This document shows positions 8,770-14,749 of a DNA stretch of 64,000 bases, piece after piece (position 1 is the first letter of the stretch; the number at the start of each line of letters is the position of its first letter). A program made the translations under genes and the position numbers. Below the pieces are notes generated by a model, which saw only the letters and a program-made list of their open reading frames with translations, was not told where the DNA came from and ran no database searches. This stretch comes from Hoeflea phototrophica DFL-43 (GTDB taxonomy: Bacteria; Pseudomonadota; Alphaproteobacteria; Rhizobiales; Rhizobiaceae): contig NZ_CM002917.1 of assembly GCF_000154705.2 (NCBI RefSeq), positions 3,235,853 through 3,299,852 on the forward strand, read 5' to 3'.

Positions 8770-9387
8770 ATGAAGCAGCAAGCCCCGAAACGTGCCAGAT
8801 CCTCCCGGCGAGTGCGGGTCATCGCCTGTGGCATGATCGCGCGCGAGGTTCTGGCTGTGAACGCCCAGCTCGGCCAGGACCACATCGATCTCAAATGCGT
8901 CGATGCGAATTTTCATCATCATCCGGAGCGAATTGCCCCCGCGGTCGAACGCGCCATTCTTCAGGCCAGGCAGGAGGGTTTTGACAACATCTTTATCGGC
9001 TATGCCGATTGCGGCACGGGCGGCGCACTCGACCGGGTCTGCAAGGACCATGGGGTCGAGCGGATCGAGGGCCCCCATTGCTTTTCATTCTATGTCGGCA
9101 ACGAAGCTTTCAAAGCTGAAGGCGATGCAATGATGACCACCTTCTTCATCACCGATTTCCTGGCCCGGCATTTCGAGGCGTTCCTGATCAGACCATTGGG
9201 CCTTGATCGTTTTCCTGAACTGCGCGACACCTATTTCGGACATTATGAACGCGCGCTCTATCTCGCCCAGACCGACGATCCGGAGCTTGAACATAAGGCC
9301 CGGGATGCCGCCAACCGGTTGGGCTTGCCCTATGAGCGCCGCCTGACGGGCTATGGAGATCTGGCCATCGCGCTTTCGGAGCTTTGA
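8770..9387 (+). CDS. DUF1638 family protein
   Basis: A 205-residue protein whose body, from VRVIACGMIAREV to the end, fits DUF1638. Conserved features are CGM near the N-terminus, an NFHHHPE stretch and GYADCGTGG, all rich in Cys, His and Asp and suggestive of metal binding. I know of no established function, but DUF1638 genes recur beside MttB-type methyltransferases in methanogens and proteobacteria. That recurrence suggests a part in methyl transfer or corrinoid maintenance. The first 16 residues are basic (QQAPKRARSSRRVRV), resembling the Arg-rich tails of other cluster proteins. It lies about 100 bases downstream of the corrinoid gene. Confidence 0.8.
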   Translation: MKQQAPKRARSSRRVRVIACGMIAREVLAVNAQLGQDHIDLKCVDANFHHHPERIAPAVERAILQARQEGFDNIFIGYADCGTGGALDRVCKDHGVERIEGPHCFSFYVGNEAFKAEGDAMMTTFFITDFLARHFEAFLIRPLGLDRFPELRDTYFGHYERALYLAQTDDPELEHKARDAANRLGLPYERRLTGYGDLAIALSEL

Positions 9388-9509
9388 CTCCGATCTTGGC
9401 CGACGAAGACGTCAGCTAGGAGCCACCCAGAAAATATAATCCCAGCCTGCCATAAATTTTCAGCAATCCGTGCTTAGATAAGATCCAGTCGCAGCTAGGG
9501 TATTTCTCA

Positions 9510-10154
9510 GTGAGTCCGCAATCCACCGCATCCGCCGTTCCGTCAGTCGCCGCCAGCGGCACCAAGCATCCCGAAAAGCTCTCCGAACTGCTTGAGCGTC
9601 TGGCACGCGAGTCGCAGGAGCGGATCACCATGCGCGAGATCGCCACGGCACTGGATGACCGCTCTTTCGGCGCATTTCTGCTGGTCTTTGCGCTTCCCAA
9701 TCTGATCCCCCTGCCGCCCGGTGCCACCATGGTGCTCGGCCTTCCGATGATCTTCGTCGCCTGGCAGGTGGTGATCGGCTACCAGAAAGTCTGGCTGCCG
9801 CGCGCCATTGCCGATTACGCCATTGACCGCGCCACGTTCCAGCGCATGGTGGCAAAGGTTTCCCCATGGCTGCGCAGCGCGGAAAACTGGGTCAGACCAC
9901 GCAACTGGCCGCTGGATGGTGCGGTGCGCGAACGCCTCTTCGGCATTTTTGCCCTGCTTCTCGCAATCATCTGCGTTCTGCCGATCCCCTTTGGCAACTG
10001 GCTCCCCGCCTTCGCCGTTGCAGTCTTGGGCGTCGCCCATACAGAGCGCGACGGCAATTGCCTGGCGGTCGGCGTGCTGATCGGGTTCGTGTCCATTGCG
10101 GTGGCGACACTGGTCATCACCGCCACAGGCGCCTTGCTCACAATGCTGTTTTGA
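9510..10154 (+). CDS. exoD: ExoD-like exopolysaccharide synthesis membrane protein
   Basis: A 214-residue protein with a GTG start, of the ExoD family. After about 50 polar residues it has the family stretch DRSFGAFLLVFALPNLIPLP, a likely PGATMVLGLP hairpin, and two or three more hydrophobic helices towards the C-terminus. ExoD was first described as affecting exopolysaccharide production and alkali tolerance in Sinorhizobium meliloti; its biochemical role is unknown. It sits in the same direction as the one-carbon genes around it, with 122 bases before it and 66 after it, so co-transcription is possible but no functional link is evident. Confidence 0.88.
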   Translation: MSPQSTASAVPSVAASGTKHPEKLSELLERLARESQERITMREIATALDDRSFGAFLLVFALPNLIPLPPGATMVLGLPMIFVAWQVVIGYQKVWLPRAIADYAIDRATFQRMVAKVSPWLRSAENWVRPRNWPLDGAVRERLFGIFALLLAIICVLPIPFGNWLPAFAVAVLGVAHTERDGNCLAVGVLIGFVSIAVATLVITATGALLTMLF

Positions 10155-10220
10155 CGAGGCAATAGCCGCTTCTTAACCGGCTCACGCTTACAGTAGGCGC
10201 TTGAACCGCAAGGAGCTCGA

Positions 10221-10991
10221 ATGGCAAAGCCCCCCCGAATTCTCGTGATCACCGCAGGTGGCCCCTACCCCTGGATCATCATCAACGCTTTGTCGGCACA
10301 TTTCGGCGGCGTCGAAGTGGCCCTTGAACAGCCCGAATCCAAGGCGCTGTTCCTCAAGCGACGCGCACGCAAGATCGGCTGGTGGCAGACCGGCGGTCAG
10401 TTTCTCACCATGACAGTGTCCCGCTTCGGCAAACGCTTTGTCCGCGCCCGCGAGGCCGAGCTCATCTCCGCTCACAAGCTGGAGACCAAACCGTCAAAGG
10501 ATGTGAAGCTCACAGAGATCTCCTCCGCCAATGGGGAGGATTGCCTGGCCCTGATTGCTGAAACCAAGCCCGATGTGGTGTTCCTGGCCAGTTGCCGCAT
10601 GCTCGGCCGCAAGACACTTGCAGCCATCACCTGCCCGGTGCTGAACTACCATTCGGGCATCAACCCCAAATATCGCGGCCTTGCCGGCGGCTGGTGGGCC
10701 CGCGCCAGCGGCGACGACGCCAATTACGGCACCACCGTGCATCTGGTCGACGCAGGTGTCGACACCGGTGACATTCTCTATCAGGCCTTCCTCAAGCCGG
10801 ATCAGCGTGACACCTTGCTGAGCGACGCCATGGCGATGGCCGCCGGTTCCCGCGAGATCGCCGTCCAGGCGGTCGAAGACGCTCTTGGCGGCAAGCTCGC
10901 CCCGAGGAACAGCGAGCTGCCATCGGTTCAGCGGTTTCACCCGCCAATCTGGACTTACCTGTGGACCGGGCTGACCAAACGCATCTGGTAG
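10221..10991 (+). CDS. Formyltransferase-fold protein
   Basis: A 256-residue protein with the formyl-transferase (PurN/Fmt) fold. The catalytic Asn and His are visible as N142 and H144 in NYHSGINPKYRGL, and the partner Asp in LVDAGVDTGDIL. It lacks the tRNA-binding C-terminal domain of Fmt and is not close to PurN in its N-terminal half. The formyl acceptor is therefore unknown. Formyl-THF would be the donor, which fits its place among folate one-carbon genes. The start has an AAGGAG ribosome site. It may be a sugar-amine formyltransferase or a dedicated part of the demethylation pathway; I cannot decide between these. Confidence 0.83.
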   Translation: MAKPPRILVITAGGPYPWIIINALSAHFGGVEVALEQPESKALFLKRRARKIGWWQTGGQFLTMTVSRFGKRFVRAREAELISAHKLETKPSKDVKLTEISSANGEDCLALIAETKPDVVFLASCRMLGRKTLAAITCPVLNYHSGINPKYRGLAGGWWARASGDDANYGTTVHLVDAGVDTGDILYQAFLKPDQRDTLLSDAMAMAAGSREIAVQAVEDALGGKLAPRNSELPSVQRFHPPIWTYLWTGLTKRIW

Positions 10992-11133
10992 CCCGCACAG
11001 CTCATCTCAAACACGCTATATCATCGCCATACCCTTCGGGGTTCAAGTCAGGTCGCTTTTGACGCGCCGCGCGTCGTCGTGAGCGAAGCGGCCGGAAATC
11101 ACCATGCGCATTGTATCTTCCAAGGAGAACTTC

Positions 11134-11439
11134 ATGGCCAACCTCATCATCGTCTATTGGCGCGACATTCCCGCTCAGGTGATCGTCAAGAAAGGACGCG
11201 CGACAGCAAAGCGCGAACTGTCCTTGCGCTTCACCGAAGCGATCGACATGTGCGCCATGCGGACCGGCGCCGCCGAAACCGATGACTACCTGGACGACTG
11301 GCGCCGGGCCGATCCGGTGGAAGTCTCCGATGACCTGGAGGGCGAGGCCGAGAAGGCCGCAGCCGAATTGGAAGCAACCTATGACAAGGAGCGCCTCGTT
11401 GCCCTGGTCAAGGGTGGCGGCAAGGAGAGCGATGACTGA
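11134..11439 (+). CDS. Small 'virulence factor' family protein (PF13769-like)
   Basis: A 101-residue acidic-tailed protein starting MANLIIVYWRDIPAQVIV. This pattern fits the small Pfam family called virulence factor (PF13769), a name without a known biochemical role. The start at 11134 has AAGGAG six bases upstream; an earlier in-frame ATG at 11104 lacks one. The stop overlaps the start of the MetV-like gene by 8 bases. Three consecutive genes (this one, the MetV-like gene and metF) are joined by start/stop overlaps. That arrangement argues for a stoichiometric role beside the methylene-THF reductase parts rather than in virulence (inference). Confidence 0.75.
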   Translation: MANLIIVYWRDIPAQVIVKKGRATAKRELSLRFTEAIDMCAMRTGAAETDDYLDDWRRADPVEVSDDLEGEAEKAAAELEATYDKERLVALVKGGGKESDD

Positions 11440-12022
11440 CGTTCCACCACGGTTTACCCAGGCCGTACTCAACCGGAAAACCGCACCGAAGACGGCCTAC
11501 AAACCCTCCGGGGTGTCCGCCACCGGCCGAAATTCGCGCAGATTTGCAGTGCGGCTTTGGGCCGTGCGGCAATCGCGTGCGCTCGAATGGTTCTACGAGC
11601 GCTTTGCCAATGTCTTTCTGATGCTGCACCCGATGTGGAAAGCGGTCGGCTACCAGCGCGCCGAAGCGCCGGTCAAATTCATCGAGAAGCACGTCAAGGG
11701 CTTCCTGTTCGATTGCCGGATGTGCGGCCAGTGCGTGCTGTCCTCGACCGGCATGTCGTGTCCGATGAACTGCCCCAAGCAGTTGCGCAACGGCCCCTGC
11801 GGCGGGGTTCGTGCCAATGGCAATTGCGAAGTCGAGCCTGATATGCCCTGCGTCTGGGTGCAGGCCTGGTCCGGCGCCCAGAAGATGGAAGGGCGCGACA
11901 AGATCCTGGCCGTACAGAAGCCTGTCGATCAGTCGCTGCGCGAAACCTCGTCCTGGCTGCGTGTCACCGCCAACGCCGCAGCTGAGCGCGACGCAGTTGC
12001 CCAGCCGGAAACAGTCCAATGA
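11432..12022 (+). CDS. MetV-like protein (MTHFR C-terminal, cysteine-rich)
   Basis: A 196-residue protein with the methylene-THF-reductase C-terminal domain (PF12225) found in MetV of acetogens. The conserved core has eight cysteines: CRMCGQC, a GMSCPMNCPKQL stretch, NGPCGG, and a final C-x7-C pair. Such a set can hold Fe-S or zinc. In acetogens MetV partners MetF and links it to a non-NADH electron donor. Here the stop overlaps the metF start by four bases (ATGA), so a MetV-MetF complex is likely. The ATG at 11432 has AAGGAG at 11422-11427. The N-terminal 60 residues are basic and less conserved in appearance. Confidence 0.87.
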   Translation: MTDVPPRFTQAVLNRKTAPKTAYKPSGVSATGRNSRRFAVRLWAVRQSRALEWFYERFANVFLMLHPMWKAVGYQRAEAPVKFIEKHVKGFLFDCRMCGQCVLSSTGMSCPMNCPKQLRNGPCGGVRANGNCEVEPDMPCVWVQAWSGAQKMEGRDKILAVQKPVDQSLRETSSWLRVTANAAAERDAVAQPETVQ

Positions 12023-13161
12023 ATCAGGCGGACACCAACCCCAACGATCCCAGTGCCCTGCTCGAACCTTTGCCGGGACATTCGTCCCTCGGACGCCTGG
12101 AACGGATTCTGCGCCGTGGCGAATTCGCTGTCACCGCCGAACTCAATCCGCCCGACAGCGCCAACCCGCAGGATGTCTACGAACGCGCGGCGATTTTTGA
12201 TGGCTGGGTTGACGGTATCAACGCCGTCGATGCCTCCGGTGCCAACGCGCACATGTCCTCGGTCGGCATCTGTGCATTGCTGACCCGCATGGGCTACGCC
12301 CCGATCATGCAGATTTCCTGCCGCGACAAGAACCGCATCGCCATTCAGGGTGACGTTCTTGGGGCCTCGGCCATGGGCGTGCAGAACATCCTGTGCTTGA
12401 CCGGCGACGGTGTGCAGGCCGGTGACCAACCTGGCGCCAAGCCGGTGTTCGATCTCGACTGCATGTCGCTGCTCGAAACCATCCGCATTATGCGCGACAA
12501 TTCGAAATTCCTTTCGGGCCGTAAACTGACCAGCCCACCGACGGTGTTTCTGGGTGCTGCCATCAATCCATTTGCGCCCCCCCAGGATTTCCGTGTTCAT
12601 CGCCTCGCCAAGAAGATCGCCGCCGGCGCGCAGTTCGTGCAAAGCCAATATTGCTACGATGTTCCCATGTTCAGGAACTACATGCAGCAGGTAGTTCCTG
12701 AACATGGGAACATCAGGAACTACATGCAGCAGGTGCGCGACATGGGCCTCGACAAGGAATGCTTCATTCTGTGTGGCGTCGGTCCGCTCGCCTCGGCCCG
12801 CACCGCGCGCTGGATGCGCTCGAATGTTCCCGGTGTTCACATCCCCGACACGATCATCGAGCGCCTCGAAGGCGCCAAGGACCAGAAGGCCGAAGGCAAG
12901 CGCATCTGCATTGACATCATCAATGAGGTCAAGGAAATCGAAGGCGTGTCCGGGATCCATGTCATGGCCTACCGGCAGGAGGAATTCGTTGCCGAGATCG
13001 TCCACGAGTCAGGTGTGCTCAAGGGTCGGCGGCCCTGGACCAAGGAGCCCACATCCATGGATGAAATGGTCGCGGCACGGATGGAGGAAATCCTTGAAGA
13101 GCCCAAGCATCTGCTCCATGAAATGGCCGGTGCCGCAAGCGAGCCGGACACGCAGGAATAG
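12019..13161 (+). CDS. metF: Methylenetetrahydrofolate reductase family protein with internal duplication
   Basis: A 380-residue MetF-family TIM barrel that interconverts methyl-THF and methylene-THF. The N-terminal VTAELNPPD holds the catalytic glutamate and ILCLTGD the flavin/folate aspartate. In the demethylation pathway it would run in the oxidative direction, with the MetV-like partner encoded just upstream (ATGA overlap). Residues 218-224 (FRNYMQQ) are followed by 14 extra residues, VVPEHGNIRNYMQQ, before the normal VRDMGLDKECF continues. The extra DNA is a 42-bp in-frame insertion made of a fold-back copy of the adjacent sequence (see the repeat at 12658). The frame is intact, but activity of this version is uncertain. 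Confidence 0.9.
   Translation: MNQADTNPNDPSALLEPLPGHSSLGRLERILRRGEFAVTAELNPPDSANPQDVYERAAIFDGWVDGINAVDASGANAHMSSVGICALLTRMGYAPIMQISCRDKNRIAIQGDVLGASAMGVQNILCLTGDGVQAGDQPGAKPVFDLDCMSLLETIRIMRDNSKFLSGRKLTSPPTVFLGAAINPFAPPQDFRVHRLAKKIAAGAQFVQSQYCYDVPMFRNYMQQVVPEHGNIRNYMQQVRDMGLDKECFILCGVGPLASARTARWMRSNVPGVHIPDTIIERLEGAKDQKAEGKRICIDIINEVKEIEGVSGIHVMAYRQEEFVAEIVHESGVLKGRRPWTKEPTSMDEMVAARMEEILEEPKHLLHEMAGAASEPDTQE
12658..12734. repeat. 24-bp fold-back inverted repeat plus 22-bp direct repeat inside metF
   Basis: The 24 bases at 12658-12681 recur perfectly as their reverse complement at 12691-12714, leaving a 9-base loop (ATGCAGCAG). In addition, 22 bases at 12671-12692 recur directly at 12713-12734. 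The net effect is a 42-base insertion relative to the expected gene, preserving the frame. This is the footprint of a template-switch event: copying forward, folding back on the new strand, then switching to the original template. A sequencing or assembly artefact at a hairpin cannot be excluded. Confidence 0.95.
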
Positions 13162-13198
13162 CACCGTGACTTGCATCGCCGCGGAAATTCGTATAACC

Positions 13199-13218
13199 AC
13201 ATAAACAATTCTTTATGT
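13199..13218. promoter_or_regulatory. Near-palindrome operator candidate before the methyl-THF transferase gene
   Basis: ACATAAACAATTCTTTATGT has perfect 7-bp arms around a 6-base centre that is one change per side from symmetric. Its ATAAA-N6-TTTAT core is the same architecture as the palindrome at 1531. It ends 20 bases before the ATG chosen for the next gene and overlaps an earlier in-frame ATG at 13215, which makes that earlier start unlikely. A SahR-like ArsR regulator is the best guess. Confidence 0.6.
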
Positions 13219-13238
13219 CTTCACTGCAAGGATCAAAC

Positions 13239-14201
13239 ATGACCCGCACCATCGTCGCCTCCGCCACTAAAGAAGTGATCATCGGTTTTGATCAGCCCTT
13301 CTGCGTGATCGGCGAACGCATCAACCCGACCGGCCGCAAGAAACTGGCAGCCGAAATGGTGGAAGGCAATTTCGAAACGGTCATCAAGGATGCCCTGGCC
13401 CAGGTTGCCGCAGGCGCAACCATGCTCGACGTCAATGCCGGCGTGACCTCGGTCAACCCGAACGAGACCGAGCCCGGGCTTCTGGTCCAAACACTTGAAA
13501 TCGTTCAGGATCTGGTCGACGTACCACTTTCGATCGACAGCTCGGTCACCGCTGCGATCGAAGCCGCGCTGAAGGTCGCCAAGGGCCGGCCGCTGGTCAA
13601 TTCCGTCACCGGCGAAGAGGAAAAACTCGAAGCCATCCTGCCGCTTTGCAAGAAATACGACGTCCCGGTGGTGGCAATCTCCAACGACGAAACCGGCATC
13701 TCTGAAGACCCGGACGTGCGTTTCGCCGTTGCCAAGAAGATTGTCGAACGCGCCGCCGATTTCGGCATCAAGCCTTACGACATCGTGGTTGATCCGCTGG
13801 TCATGCCGATTGGCGCGATGGGCACCGCCGGCCAGCAGGTCTTCGCACTGCTGCACCGTCTGCGCCATGAGCTCAAGGTCAACACCACCTGCGGCCTTTC
13901 CAACGTCTCCTTTGGCCTGCCCCACCGCCACGGCATCAACGCCGGTTTCATCCCCATGGTGATCGGCGCCGGCATGACGTCGGCGATCATGAACCCCTGC
14001 CGCCCGCAGGAAATGGAAGCCGTGCGCGCCGCCAATGTCTTGAACGGCACCGACCCCAATTGCATGAACTGGATCAAGACCTACAAGGACTACCAGCCCC
14101 ATGTGGCCGGCTCCGCCCCCGCCCCGCAGTCCACAGCCCCCTCCGGCGGCGATGGCGGACGCCGCCGCGGCGGTCGCGCCGGAAGATCGGGCGGGGCGTA
14201 A
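13239..14201 (+). CDS. Methyl-THF:corrinoid methyltransferase (pterin-binding family)
   Basis: A 320-residue pterin-binding (dihydropteroate synthase-like) TIM barrel of the AcsE/MtgA/MtvA kind. Family signatures include GERINPTGRKKL, the LDVNAG strand, PLSIDS, and GLSNVSFGLPHR near the end of the barrel. In betaine-demethylating systems this enzyme takes the methyl group from the corrinoid protein and places it on tetrahydrofolate, forming methyl-THF for MetF. The ATG at 13239 has AAGGA six bases upstream. The last 28 residues (after HVAG) are a Pro/Ser then Arg/Gly tail ending GGRRRGGRAGRSGGA, outside the catalytic fold. Its own candidate operator precedes it, so it may be controlled apart from metF. 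Confidence 0.91.
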   Translation: MTRTIVASATKEVIIGFDQPFCVIGERINPTGRKKLAAEMVEGNFETVIKDALAQVAAGATMLDVNAGVTSVNPNETEPGLLVQTLEIVQDLVDVPLSIDSSVTAAIEAALKVAKGRPLVNSVTGEEEKLEAILPLCKKYDVPVVAISNDETGISEDPDVRFAVAKKIVERAADFGIKPYDIVVDPLVMPIGAMGTAGQQVFALLHRLRHELKVNTTCGLSNVSFGLPHRHGINAGFIPMVIGAGMTSAIMNPCRPQEMEAVRAANVLNGTDPNCMNWIKTYKDYQPHVAGSAPAPQSTAPSGGDGGRRRGGRAGRSGGA

Positions 14202-14272
14202 GCCAAACCATTGGATCATGAATCTGGCAAACCATTGTTTCCAAACGGCGATTGAGACAAGGTCGCTCCCAC

Positions 14273-14708
14273 TCCCTCACCCTGAGGTGCGAGCTCCGAA
14301 GGGGCGAGCCTCGAAGGGCGAGGGTGTGGGCCACTTCAGGCTATGTTTTTGGGACAAGATGCCCGCGGCGCGAAAGCTCCGGCAATCCTTCATAATTCTG
14401 AGCGATCAGGGCTTCCTTTTTGCGCCTCGACCACCCCTTGATCTGCCGCTCGCGGGCGATTGCGTCGACAATAAGATCGTAGGTCTCGGAAAACACCAGT
14501 TCGACCGGTCGTCGCTTGGCCGTATAGCTGGTCTCGCTCGGCAGATTGTTATGCTCCCATACTCGGGCCTCAACCGCCTGCTTGGTCAATCCAGTATAAT
14601 AGCTGCCATCCGCACAGCGAAGAATGTAAACAGTTGCCTCGACCATCCTGCCCTGCCCCTCGCCCTTCGAGGCTCGCCCCTTCGGAGCTCGCACCTCAGG
14701 ATGAGGGA
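14273..14708. mobile_element. GIY-YIG gene framed by 52-bp inverted repeats (REP-like unit)
   Basis: Positions 14273-14324 and 14657-14708 are inverted copies of one 52-bp sequence, identical at 51 of 52 positions. Each copy is itself partly self-complementary (CCTGAGGTGCGAGCTCC opposite GAAGGGGCGAGCCTCGAAGG). Between them lies exactly one gene, the GIY-YIG protein on the minus strand. The unit sits between two genes of the methyl-transfer cluster. Repeats of this style are common in rhizobial intergenic DNA. The single nuclease gene between inverted copies makes a self-contained mobile unit plausible but unproven. No target duplication was identified. Confidence 0.65.
14341..14646 (-). CDS. 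Small GIY-YIG nuclease-domain protein
   Basis: A 101-residue stand-alone GIY-YIG domain of the UvrC N-terminal/YhbQ type. It begins MVEATVYILRCADGSYYTG, so the canonical triads appear as VYI and YTG. The conserved Arg/Glu region reads WEHNN and RERQIKGWSRRKKEALI. Members of this family are small single-domain proteins with poorly known roles; some are DNA nucleases. The ATG at 14646 abuts the left-reading copy of the flanking 52-bp repeat, so the repeat also forms its leader. Orientation is opposite to the surrounding one-carbon genes, and the gene interrupts that cluster, consistent with insertion. Confidence 0.88.
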   Translation of the reverse strand: MVEATVYILRCADGSYYTGLTKQAVEARVWEHNNLPSETSYTAKRRPVELVFSETYDLIVDAIARERQIKGWSRRKKEALIAQNYEGLPELSRRGHLVPKT

Positions 14709-14749
14709 CAGTATAAAACGCCGCACCTCGATTGCAAAATGGTGACCCA

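Noticed and set aside
13215..13239. Earlier ATG at 13215 as start of the methyl-THF transferase gene
   Set aside because: It lies inside the palindrome and lacks a ribosome site; the ATG at 13239 has AAGGA at the right distance.
14101..14745. A 214-codon plus-strand frame running from the end of the methyl-THF transferase gene through the GIY-YIG gene
   Set aside because: It crosses both 52-bp repeats and lies antisense to the GIY-YIG gene, whose family motifs are clear.
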